Source: Flavobacteriales bacterium (GTDB taxonomy: Bacteria > Bacteroidota > Bacteroidia > Flavobacteriales > Flavobacteriaceae). Taken from it: 16,033 nucleotides of DNA. The notes under the pieces are model-generated. The model was not told the origin of the DNA. It saw only the letters and a list, made by a program, of their open reading frames with translations, and made no database searches. Below, in pieces: positions 7,235 to 13,870 of the stretch. Each line of letters begins with the position of its first letter. Within the stretch, counting starts at the first letter, position 1. A program made the translations under genes and the position numbers. The stretch is from the NCBI GenBank assembly GCA_002737105.1, contig NSHO01000025.1, positions 1 through 16,033 of the forward strand. The letters run 5' to 3'.

Positions 7235-7239
7235 TTTTC

Positions 7240-7321
7240 GGCCATATGGAGGAATTGGTAGACTCGCCATCTTGAGGGGGTGGTGCTGCAAGGCGTATGG
7301 GTTCGAATCCCATTTTGGTCA
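7240..7321 (+). tRNA. tRNA-Leu (anticodon GAG)
   Basis: An 82-nt class II tRNA. The anticodon arm CCATC TTGAGGG GGTGG gives GAG (Leu codons CUC/CUU). A long variable arm TGCT-GCAA-GGCG is followed by the T-arm ATGGG TTCGAAT CCCAT and discriminator A, the leucine identity base. The acceptor 5' strand GGCCATA pairs with TTTGGTC with one G-U pair and one T-T mismatch at position 6/67. No CCA is encoded. No promoter of its own is visible between the preceding hairpin and the gene. Confidence 0.9.
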
Positions 7322-7359
7322 CTTTTAAAATTTACTTTTACAGGATTTTACTATTATTT

Positions 7360-7390
7360 TTGTAATGTTGTTAATTTTTACGTAATTTTG
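7360..7390 (+). promoter_or_regulatory. Promoter of the regulator-carotenoid operon, with repeated TTTTAC motifs
   Basis: TTG (7360-7362), a 20-bp spacer and TAATTTTG (7383-7390) fit the Bacteroidota consensus and lie 21 bp before the regulator ATG at 7412. The motif TTTAC or TTTTAC occurs at 7331, 7336, 7346, 7376 and 7399, and an 8-bp palindrome TTACGTAA (7378-7385) overlaps the downstream box. These are candidate operator sites for the adjacent MerR-type protein; binding is inferred. Confidence 0.6.
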
Positions 7391-7411
7391 TTTAAACTTT
7401 TTACAATAAAA

Positions 7412-8311
7412 ATGAACAATCTTAAATCTACATTCAGTATAAAAGACCTTGAAAACCTTTCGGGTATTAAAGCGCATACTATTCGTATTTGGGAAAAAAG
7501 GTACGATTTACTTGAACCAATGCGAACAGACACTAACATTAGATTGTATGATTTAAAAAACCTTCAAAAACTTTTAAATGTTGTTTTGTTAACCAATTTT
7601 GGTTATAAAATTTCTAAAATTTCAAAACTAAATCAAACTGAAATTGAAAAATTTGTAGTTAAAATTCAAACCGAAAAAACAGTTAACAACCACGTTTTAA
7701 GCAGTTTTAAAATGGCAATGTTGAATTTTGACCAACCGCTTTTTGTAAAAACATATAACGAGTTACTTAGCAAAAAAAGTTTTAGTGCCGTATTTTTCGA
7801 AACATTTATTCCTCTTTTAGAAAAAATTGGTATTTTATGGACTACAAACACAATAACTCCTGCTCACGAGCATTTTATTTCTCACCTGATTAAACAAAAA
7901 ATATTAATTGAAATTGAGAAATATCAAATTCAGCAAAATAACGTTTCTGATCAAACCTATATTTTATATTTACCTTTTAACGAAATTCATGATTTAGGCC
8001 TTTTATTTTTGCACCATGAAATAGTAACAAAAGGGCACCATTCAATATATTTAGGAAGAAGTTTACCTATTGAAAATTTATTGGAATTAAATAATCATTT
8101 CAAAAAAATAACCTATATTACCTACTTAACGGTTGAACCTGTAGAAGAGGAAATTGAAAATTACATTCAAACATTTAAAAATGTCATTTTAAAAGACAAT
8201 TCAAATGAACTATTAATTTTTGGAAGAAAAGCCCAATTAATTGATAAAACCACACTCCCAAATAATATTAAATCTATTGAAAATATAAAAGATTTTTTAT
8301 TTACTTTGTAA
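7412..8311 (+). CDS. MerR-family regulator with B12-binding (CarH-like) module, putative light-dependent repressor of carotenoid genes
   Basis: The 299-residue protein has three parts. Residues 6-75 are a MerR winged helix: FSIKDLENLSGIKAHTIRIW then EKRYDLL, the standard recognition region. Residues about 95-170 resemble the helical cap of methionine-synthase-type cobalamin domains and carry W143-x9-E153-H154, the W-x9-EH motif of CarH. Residues about 180-299 look like the Rossmann cobalamin domain, with NEIHDLG (190-196) giving ExHxxG and His193 as the expected cobalt ligand; the later GG motif is replaced by FGR (270-272). In CarH, adenosylcobalamin holds a DNA-binding tetramer that light breaks apart. 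A longer in-frame start at 7280 lies inside tRNA-Leu and is rejected; the ATG at 7412 begins at the domain and follows a promoter. It is the first gene before crtI, 18 bp upstream, so it probably autoregulates the operon. Confidence 0.85.
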   Translation: MNNLKSTFSIKDLENLSGIKAHTIRIWEKRYDLLEPMRTDTNIRLYDLKNLQKLLNVVLLTNFGYKISKISKLNQTEIEKFVVKIQTEKTVNNHVLSSFKMAMLNFDQPLFVKTYNELLSKKSFSAVFFETFIPLLEKIGILWTTNTITPAHEHFISHLIKQKILIEIEKYQIQQNNVSDQTYILYLPFNEIHDLGLLFLHHEIVTKGHHSIYLGRSLPIENLLELNNHFKKITYITYLTVEPVEEEIENYIQTFKNVILKDNSNELLIFGRKAQLIDKTTLPNNIKSIENIKDFLFTL

Positions 8312-8329
8312 AAAAATTATAACACATAA

Positions 8330-9790
8330 ATGCCAAAAACAATACACATTATAGGATCTGGGTTTTCTTCCTTGGCCGCAGCTTGTTATTTAGCTAAAGA
8401 AGGAAATAAAGTATCTGTATTTGAAAAAAACACTAGTTTAGGAGGTCGTGCTCAACAATTTTCTGCAAACGGATTTACTTTTGATATGGGTCCGTCTTGG
8501 TATTGGATGCCTGATGTTTTTGAGAGTTTTTTTACTGATTTTAATAAAAAACCTTCTGATTATTACAGTCTAGAAAAATTATCGCCAGGTTACAGGGTGT
8601 TTTTTGAAAACGATACTCATTTTGATGTTTCTGATAATTTAAATACTATTATTTCTGATTTTGAAAAAATAGAAAAAGGAAGTGGAAAAAAATTAAAAGA
8701 GTTTATTAATCAGGCTAAAAACAATTACGAAATTGCTATTAAAGATTTGGTATACAGACCTGGCGAAAGCATTTTTGAATTAATTACACCGCAAACCGCA
8801 CTAAAAATTGACCAATTTTTTTCTAATATAAAAAGAGATGTTAGAAGAAAAATAAAAAACAAAAACTTACAGCAAATTTTAGAATTTCCGGTTTTATTTT
8901 TAGGAGCAAAGCCATCAGATACGCCATCTTTTTATAATTTTATGAATTATGCCGATTTTGGATTAGGAACTTGGCAACCCAAAAATGGTTTTTTTGATGT
9001 GGTACAAGCCATGGTGAAATTGGGAACTGAATTAGGCGTTACGTATCATACAAATACTAATATTTCTAAAATTATTGTAGAAAAAAATATTGCAACTGGT
9101 ATTGAAATAAACAATGAAGTTTTAATAGCAGATGTAATACTTTCTGGTGCAGATTATCATCATACAGAAACTTTATTACCTGCTGAAAAAAGACAATATT
9201 CAGAAGCGTATTGGGACAAAAAAACATTTGCGCCTTCTTCCCTATTGTTTTATGTTGGATTTGATAAAAAACTAGAAAATGTTTGTCATCATAATTTATT
9301 TTTTGATTCTGATTTTGAAAAACATGCTGTTGAAATTTATGACAATCCAGAATGGCCATCAGATCCATTGTTTTATGCGAATTTTACTTCTATAACCAAC
9401 AAAGAAACCGCTCCAGAGGGTTGTGAAAATGGCTTTTTTTTAATTCCAATAGCACCTAATTTAGAAGACACTGAAGCGTTAAGAGAAATATATTTTGAAA
9501 AAATAATAAGTCGTTTTGAGCACATCACGAAACAAAGTGTTAGAAAAAATATTATCTTTAATAAATCTTTTTGTGTGAACGACTTTAAATCAGCATATAA
9601 TTCATACAAAGGAAATGCATACGGATTGGCAAATACGTTGTTACAAACTGCTGTTCTCCGTCCAAATTTGAAAAGTAAAAAAGTTAGAAATTTATATTTC
9701 ACAGGTCAATTAACGGTGCCGGGACCAGGAGTTCCACCAGCGTTAATATCAGGGAAATTGGTTTCGCAATTAATAAAAAAATACCAATAA
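8330..9790 (+). CDS. crtI: Phytoene desaturase
   Basis: CrtI desaturates 15-cis-phytoene stepwise, usually to lycopene, with FAD at the membrane. The 486-residue length fits bacterial CrtI. The N-terminal dinucleotide-binding fold is IHIIGSGFSSLAAA (5-18), a G-x-G-x-x-S variant. It is followed by VFEKNTSLGGRA (30-41) and NGFTFDMGPSWYWMP (47-61), the substrate-entry signature of the family. The C-terminus has LYFTGQLTVPGPGVPPALIS, the characteristic CrtI FAD-closing motif. The gene follows the regulator by 18 bp and precedes crtB by 1 bp, so expression should track the regulator. Whether it makes three or four desaturation steps cannot be told from sequence, but the downstream hydroxylase suggests lycopene on the way to beta-carotene. 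Confidence 0.96.
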   Translation: MPKTIHIIGSGFSSLAAACYLAKEGNKVSVFEKNTSLGGRAQQFSANGFTFDMGPSWYWMPDVFESFFTDFNKKPSDYYSLEKLSPGYRVFFENDTHFDVSDNLNTIISDFEKIEKGSGKKLKEFINQAKNNYEIAIKDLVYRPGESIFELITPQTALKIDQFFSNIKRDVRRKIKNKNLQQILEFPVLFLGAKPSDTPSFYNFMNYADFGLGTWQPKNGFFDVVQAMVKLGTELGVTYHTNTNISKIIVEKNIATGIEINNEVLIADVILSGADYHHTETLLPAEKRQYSEAYWDKKTFAPSSLLFYVGFDKKLENVCHHNLFFDSDFEKHAVEIYDNPEWPSDPLFYANFTSITNKETAPEGCENGFFLIPIAPNLEDTEALREIYFEKIISRFEHITKQSVRKNIIFNKSFCVNDFKSAYNSYKGNAYGLANTLLQTAVLRPNLKSKKVRNLYFTGQLTVPGPGVPPALISGKLVSQLIKKYQ

Positions 9791-9791
9791 T

Positions 9792-10631
9792 ATGAAGGCA
9801 TTATTTGATAGCGTTTCTTTTGCATGTAGCGTAAAAGTAACCAAAGCATACAGCACCTCTTTTTCTTCTGCTGTAAAGATGTTAGCTCCGACGATTAGGC
9901 AAGATATTTATAATATATATGGTTTTGTAAGATTTGCAGACGAAATTGTAGATAGTTTCCATGACTATAATAAAGAAATTCTTTTTAATAAGTTTGAAAA
10001 AGAACTGGAAGATGCAATTCAGGACAAAATTAGTTTAAATCCAATTTTAAATTCCTTCCAACATACTGTAAACAAGTACAATATTAGTCAAGATTTAATT
10101 GGTGCTTTTATGAAAAGTATGAAACTTGATTTAGTAAAACAAGAATACAAAACTACAGAAGAATACCACGATTATATATACGGAAGCGCCGATGTGGTTG
10201 GATTAATGTGCTTGATGGTTTTTGTAAATGGCGATGAAAAAAAATATGAAGAATTAAAAGATTCTGCTATGAAATTAGGTTCTGCTTTTCAGAAAGTAAA
10301 TTTCTTGAGAGATTTAAAAGCTGATTTTGAAGGATTAAATCGTACGTATTTTCCAAATACCGATTTGAATATGCTAACAGAAACTTCAAAAAAAGAAATT
10401 ATTGATGACATTGAAGCTGATTTCAAAATGGCTTACGAAGGCATTTTACGATTACCAATTGAAGCCAAGTTTGGAGTTTACACTGCTTACAGATACTACA
10501 AACGTTTATTAAAAAGATTGAAAACTACACCTTCTACAGAAATAAAAAACACACGAATTAGAGTGCCTGATTATGAAAAAGCAGAGCTTTTAGCGCGTTG
10601 TTATGTAAAATACAGATTGAATTTACTTTAA
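9792..10631 (+). CDS. crtB: Phytoene synthase
   Basis: CrtB condenses two geranylgeranyl diphosphates to phytoene, the first committed step of carotenoid synthesis. The 279-residue protein has both Asp-rich Mg-diphosphate motifs of the squalene/phytoene synthase family: DEIVD (50-54) in FVRFADEIVDSF, and DLKAD (174-178) in NFLRDLKADFEGLNRTYFP. Further family elements are STSFSSAVKMLAP (21-33) and YIYGSADVVGLM (128-139). All catalytic Asp residues are present. One base separates its ATG from the crtI stop. A 52-bp gap with overlapping inverted repeats separates it from crtZ. Its substrate would come from a geranylgeranyl diphosphate synthase encoded elsewhere. Confidence 0.97.
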   Translation: MKALFDSVSFACSVKVTKAYSTSFSSAVKMLAPTIRQDIYNIYGFVRFADEIVDSFHDYNKEILFNKFEKELEDAIQDKISLNPILNSFQHTVNKYNISQDLIGAFMKSMKLDLVKQEYKTTEEYHDYIYGSADVVGLMCLMVFVNGDEKKYEELKDSAMKLGSAFQKVNFLRDLKADFEGLNRTYFPNTDLNMLTETSKKEIIDDIEADFKMAYEGILRLPIEAKFGVYTAYRYYKRLLKRLKTTPSTEIKNTRIRVPDYEKAELLARCYVKYRLNLL

Positions 10632-10632
10632 T

Positions 10633-10659
10633 CGATTAACTATAAAAATCGGTAGTTAA
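10633..10659 (+). repeat. Overlapping inverted repeats in the crtB-crtZ gap
   Basis: Two mutually exclusive hairpins can form: CGATT (10633-10637) with AATCG (10647-10651), and TTAACTA (10636-10642) with TAGTTAA (10653-10659). Neither has a T-run, so termination is unlikely. An mRNA-stability or regulatory role is possible but unproven. Confidence 0.4.
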
Positions 10660-10683
10660 CAGTAAAACATTTAAATAAAAATT

Positions 10684-11130
10684 ATGTGGTTGTATATTGT
10701 AGTGTTTCTTTTAACATTTTTAATAATGGAATTTATGGCGTGGTTTTCACATAAATTTATTATGCATGGATTCCTTTGGAGTTTACACGCAGACCATCAT
10801 AAAAAAGACCATGATTCTTGGTTTGAAAGAAATGATGCTTTTTTTATATTTTATGCTGTAGTAAGTATGTTTTTTTTCTTCTTATGGCAAAATAAAATTT
10901 TAGCATCCGGATTGGCAATTGGTTTGGGTATTTTTGCCTATGGCTTAACTTATTTCTTTGTACACGATATCTTTATTCACCAAAGATTTAAACTTTTTAG
11001 AAACGCCAACAACAAATATGCTCGTGCCTTGAGACGTGCACATAAAATGCACCATAAACACGTTGGAAAAAACCAAGGCGAATGTTTTGGAATGTTATTA
11101 TTTCCGTTTAAACATTACAAAAACGCTTAA
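10684..11130 (+). CDS. crtZ: Beta-carotene 3-hydroxylase (fatty acid hydroxylase superfamily)
   Basis: CrtZ is a non-haem di-iron membrane enzyme that hydroxylates C3/C3' of beta-ionone rings, turning beta-carotene into zeaxanthin. The 148-residue protein has the four His boxes in order: H23-x4-H28, H35-x2-H38-H39 (HADHH), H94-x4-H99 and H120-x2-H123-H124 (HKMHH). Hydrophobic segments are near 3-20, 52-68 and 73-93. The WFERNDAFF element (46-54) is typical. It is the last gene of the operon, followed by a hairpin terminator. Its substrate needs a lycopene beta-cyclase, which is not encoded here. Confidence 0.95.
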   Translation: MWLYIVVFLLTFLIMEFMAWFSHKFIMHGFLWSLHADHHKKDHDSWFERNDAFFIFYAVVSMFFFFLWQNKILASGLAIGLGIFAYGLTYFFVHDIFIHQRFKLFRNANNKYARALRRAHKMHHKHVGKNQGECFGMLLFPFKHYKNA

Positions 11131-11155
11131 AAAAAAGCCCCGGAAGGAGCTTTTT
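11131..11155. terminator. Bidirectional terminator between crtZ and the ABC-F gene
   Basis: AAAAAGC (11132-11138) pairs with GCTTTTT (11149-11155), then a C-A mismatch, two C-G pairs and a GGAA loop. The A-run and T-run flank both sides, so it can end the plus-strand crt transcript and the minus-strand ABC-F transcript. Confidence 0.8.
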
Positions 11156-11173
11156 ATTGGTTTTAGTTTAATT

Positions 11174-12805
11174 CTATTTCTCAATTTCCTTTAAACTTTC
11201 CATTTTCTTATACGCTAAGAACCCCTTGATGTCTTCGAAATGTTCTTTAACGCGTTTGTTACCAAATTCAAAAACTTTTGTGGCTAAACCATCTAAGAAG
11301 TCACGGTCATGAGAGACTAAAATTAAGGTGCCATCAAAATCGCGTAAAGCATCTTTAATAATATCTTTTGTTTTCATATCTAAATGATTCGTTGGTTCAT
11401 CTAAAATCAAAACATTTACGGGTTCTAATAATAATTTTATCATTGCCAAACGCGTTTTTTCTCCACCAGAAAGTACTTTAACTTTCTTTTGAATATCATC
11501 TCCTTTAAACATAAAAGCACCTAATAAATCTTTAATTTTCGTGCGAACATCGCCTACAGCAATTTGGTCTATAGTTTCAAAAATTGTCATTTCACCATCT
11601 AATAATGACGCCTGATTTTGTGCAAAATAACCAATCTGAGAATTATGTCCCACTTCTAATTTACCCTCAAAATCAATTTCATTCATTATGGCTTTTATCA
11701 TGGTAGATTTTCCTTCTCCATTTTTTCCAACAAACGCTACTTTTTGACCTCTTTCAATAACCATATTGGCATCTTTAAACACAACGTGTTCGCCATATTT
11801 TTTTGATAATTCTTCAACGACAACCGGATATTGTCCGGAACGTGGTGATGGTGGAAATTTCAATTTTAAAGCAGAGGTATCTAATTCGTCCACTTCAATT
11901 GGAACAATTTTTTCTAACATTCTAACGCGAGATTGTACCGCATCTGTTTTAGAAAATGTGCCTCGAAAACGATCAATAAATACTTGATTATCTGCAATGA
12001 ATTTTTGTTGTTCGTCAAATGCTTTTTGTTGGTGTATTCTTCTTTCTTTTCGCAATTCTAAATATTCAGAATATACGGCTTTGTAATCGTAAATTTTACC
12101 CATAGTCACTTCAATAGTACGATTTGTAATATTGTCTACAAACGTTTTATCGTGGGAAATTACCATTACCGCTTTTGCCGAATTAATTAAAAAATCTTCC
12201 AGCCATTGAATACTCTCAATATCCATGTGGTTGGTTGGCTCATCTAACAAAATTAAATCTGGTTTTTTTAATAAAATTTTAGCCAATTCAATCCGCATTC
12301 TCCAACCTCCTGAAAATTCTTTTGTTAAACGAGTAAAATCTTCTCTCTCAAAACCTAAACCTTTTAATACTTTTTCAACTTCCGCTTCATAATTTACTTC
12401 TTCAATGGCATAAAATTTTTCAGAAAGTTCAGAAACGCGTTCAATTAATTTCATGTACGCGTCACTTTCGTAATCCGTTCTAATAGTCAATTGCTCATTT
12501 ATATCGTCAATTTCTTTTTTCATGTTTAAAACCTCAGCAAATGCTTTTGAGGTTTCTTCCATAACCGTACAATTATCAGAAGTTAACAAATGTTGCGGCA
12601 AATAGGCAATTACTGCATCGCTTGGTGTTGAAATACTCCCGCGTGTAGCTTTACTTTCTCCAGCCACAATTTTCAAAAGAGTTGATTTTCCCGCGCCATT
12701 TTTACCCATAAGGGCAATTTTATCATTTTCATTGATTGCGAAAGTCACATCGCTAAAGAGTTTAGTGCCGCCAAATTCAACGGCGATATCATTAACTGTA
12801 ATCAT
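11174..12805 (-). CDS. ABC-F family ATPase (ribosome-associated translation factor)
   Basis: A 543-residue soluble tandem ABC protein without membrane segments. Domain 1 has Walker A GKNGAGKST (34-42), signature FSGGW (164-168) and Walker B LILLDEPTNHMD (184-195). A charged linker follows (about 235-320, rich in K/R/Q), the part that reaches the ribosomal P/E site in this family. Domain 2 has GKNGEGKST (360-368), LSGGE (445-449) and LILDEPTNHLD (466-476). Both Walker B Glu residues are present, so hydrolysis is expected. ABC-F proteins act on stalled or initiating ribosomes; some confer antibiotic resistance. The length and motif pattern are closest to YbiT/Uup-type housekeeping members, but the exact subgroup and any resistance role cannot be decided by eye. 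Confidence 0.93.
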   Translation of the reverse strand: MITVNDIAVEFGGTKLFSDVTFAINENDKIALMGKNGAGKSTLLKIVAGESKATRGSISTPSDAVIAYLPQHLLTSDNCTVMEETSKAFAEVLNMKKEIDDINEQLTIRTDYESDAYMKLIERVSELSEKFYAIEEVNYEAEVEKVLKGLGFEREDFTRLTKEFSGGWRMRIELAKILLKKPDLILLDEPTNHMDIESIQWLEDFLINSAKAVMVISHDKTFVDNITNRTIEVTMGKIYDYKAVYSEYLELRKERRIHQQKAFDEQQKFIADNQVFIDRFRGTFSKTDAVQSRVRMLEKIVPIEVDELDTSALKLKFPPSPRSGQYPVVVEELSKKYGEHVVFKDANMVIERGQKVAFVGKNGEGKSTMIKAIMNEIDFEGKLEVGHNSQIGYFAQNQASLLDGEMTIFETIDQIAVGDVRTKIKDLLGAFMFKGDDIQKKVKVLSGGEKTRLAMIKLLLEPVNVLILDEPTNHLDMKTKDIIKDALRDFDGTLILVSHDRDFLDGLATKVFEFGNKRVKEHFEDIKGFLAYKKMESLKEIEK

Positions 12806-12891
12806 TTTATTTTAAGGTAAAAGGTTTTGTGTAATGGGTTAAAGGAGTTGTAAATTATATAAAACTTTTCACTATTTACTAATCACTAAAA

Positions 12892-13092
12892 TTACATATT
12901 CATTTTAAAATCTTCAATAACATCTCTTACTTTCATAAAATTGTCTTCTTCAATAAACAATTCAATTATGGCTGTATTTCCTGAATTTTGTTTGTTTTCT
13001 CGTTGTGTCACCATAACATTTTCGGCTTCAACAGCAGTTTGCAATTTTGTAGCAATTGTTTCTTTTCCTGAAAATATCTTAATTAGTCCCAT
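12892..13092 (-). CDS. DUF2007-like small protein
   Basis: A 66-residue protein beginning MGLIKIFSGKETIATKL and ending FKMNM. The pattern of a short beta-strand (LIKIFSG), a helix with T-KLQTAVEAEN, a polar middle, and IELFIEEDNFMKVRDVIEDF fits the small domain annotated as DUF2007 (putative signal-transducing protein) in Bacteroidota. No catalytic residues, signal or membrane segment are visible. It has its own promoter and lies 86 bp upstream of the ABC-F gene on the same strand, so the two could be co-transcribed, since no terminator is visible between them. The function is unknown. Confidence 0.7.
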   Translation of the reverse strand: MGLIKIFSGKETIATKLQTAVEAENVMVTQRENKQNSGNTAIIELFIEEDNFMKVRDVIEDFKMNM

Positions 13093-13118
13093 GTTTGTAA
13101 GTTTGGATTTTTGAGGTG

Positions 13119-13150
13119 CAAATATAGTCTATTTCAATAATTTTAGACAA
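13119..13150 (-). promoter_or_regulatory. Promoter of the DUF2007-like gene
   Basis: On the minus strand, TTG (13150-13148), a 21-bp spacer and TATATTTG (13126-13119) match the Bacteroidota consensus, 26 bp before the ATG at 13092. It may also serve the ABC-F gene downstream, where no separate promoter was found. Confidence 0.7.
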
Positions 13151-13216
13151 AATTGAAAGATTAATAAATTATTGTTTTATTTTTTTTTGACAAAACAAGT
13201 AAAACCTAATTTAAAC

Positions 13217-13247
13217 TTGATGCATTTCAGAAAAAAAGTTATATTTA
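13217..13247 (+). promoter_or_regulatory. Candidate promoter of the Lys-rich small gene
   Basis: TTG (13217-13219), a 20-bp spacer and TATATTTA (13240-13247) differ from TAnnTTTG only in the last base. It lies 40 bp before the ATG at 13288. Confidence 0.5.
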
Positions 13248-13287
13248 CAAAACAAATAATGTGAAGTAATTCTTAAATTAAATACCT

Positions 13288-13398
13288 ATGGCTAAAAGTC
13301 AAGACGCAAAAAAGGTTCAAAAAAAGGAACCTTTAAAAACCGCAAAGGAAAAAAAAGAAGAAAAGCGCGATAAAAAAAACAATCCGAAACGAGATTAA
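13288..13398 (+). CDS. Lys-rich small protein (36 aa)
   Basis: A 36-codon frame starting MAKSQDAKKVQKKEPLKTAK and ending NNPKRD. It has 13 Lys, 2 Arg, 4 Glu and 3 Asp, almost no hydrophobic residues and no aromatics, so a disordered, strongly basic polypeptide is expected (net charge about +8). It is flanked by a near-consensus promoter and a good terminator, which together define a stand-alone transcript of about 190 nt; this is the main reason to call it a gene. Short Lys/Glu-rich proteins starting MAKSQ or similar occur in flavobacteria, as far as I recall. Binding to nucleic acid or the ribosome is a guess from charge only. Confidence 0.7.
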   Translation: MAKSQDAKKVQKKEPLKTAKEKKEEKRDKKNNPKRD

Positions 13399-13404
13399 AT
13401 AACC

Positions 13405-13438
13405 AGTCCTGAATTAGCAATAATTGAGGACTTTTTTT
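13405..13438 (+). terminator. Rho-independent terminator after the Lys-rich small gene
   Basis: AGTCCT (13405-13410) pairs with AGGACT (13427-13432), continued by a G-G mismatch and AATT/AATT around loop AGCAAT, followed by seven T (13432-13438). Confidence 0.9.
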
Positions 13439-13473
13439 GTGCTAAACTTTTAGTACTTTTACAAAAAAAACAA

Positions 13474-13863
13474 ATGATTTATTCCGAGCAGATAAATGTA
13501 ATATTTGAACATTTAAAAACCAGTTTAGCAAATGGCACTTTTGCCAAGTTGACTTTAGGCAAAACCGTTGGAAAAACCGAGTTAACAAATATATATTTCC
13601 GAACGGTTGTAGAGAATGATACTTTAAAATTTAATGTTACTTTTAGATATCTATCTGAAGAAATTATAGAAATAAAGCCTATTGAAGATTTAGTTATGCT
13701 TTTAAGTCAATACCTCAACAATCCGTTTTTAACGGTGATTTTATTTACCACAGAAAAAGATATTTTGATAAAACTTAACAAAAAACGCATTGCAACAATA
13801 ACAGAAATGGACAATACGTTTAAAAACGCAGATCCTGTTTTGTTAGAATACTTGAAGAAATAA
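13474..13863 (+). CDS. Conserved-looking hypothetical protein (129 aa)
   Basis: The 129-residue protein alternates predicted strands and helices: SEQINVIFEHLKTSLANGTF, KLTLGK (26-31), LTNIYFRTVVENDTLKFNVTFRY (37-59), IKPIEDLVMLLSQYL and FLTVILFTTEKDILIKLNKK. It has no signal peptide, membrane helix or obvious catalytic motif. From memory it resembles the N-terminal module of a Bacteroidota methyltransferase-like protein, in which an SAM-binding domain would follow; here no such domain follows, since TAA comes at 13861. I cannot confirm this without a search. The ATG at 13474 is the first in frame and lies 35 bp past the preceding terminator. The gene converges on the FAD oxidase gene with only 7 bp between the stops. 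Confidence 0.6.
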   Translation: MIYSEQINVIFEHLKTSLANGTFAKLTLGKTVGKTELTNIYFRTVVENDTLKFNVTFRYLSEEIIEIKPIEDLVMLLSQYLNNPFLTVILFTTEKDILIKLNKKRIATITEMDNTFKNADPVLLEYLKK

Positions 13864-13870
13864 AACTCTT

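Noticed and set aside
7008..7321. tRNA cluster as an integration site for a mobile element
   Set aside because: No integrase, partial tRNA copy in the far flank or foreign-looking genes; the repeat is a complete tandem tRNA copy.
7280..7411. A longer start for the MerR-type regulator adding 44 residues
   Set aside because: The extension lies partly inside tRNA-Leu and upstream of the promoter, and encodes hydrophobic, non-homologous sequence; the domain starts right after the ATG at 7412.
9072..9702. Minus-strand open frames within crtI
   Set aside because: They lie fully inside a clear crtI coding region and have no domain or start signals.
12806..12891. Gap upstream of the ABC-F gene searched for a leader peptide or attenuator typical of resistance ABC-F genes
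   Set aside because: No convincing short frame, hairpin-terminator or consensus promoter was found, so no attenuator is claimed.
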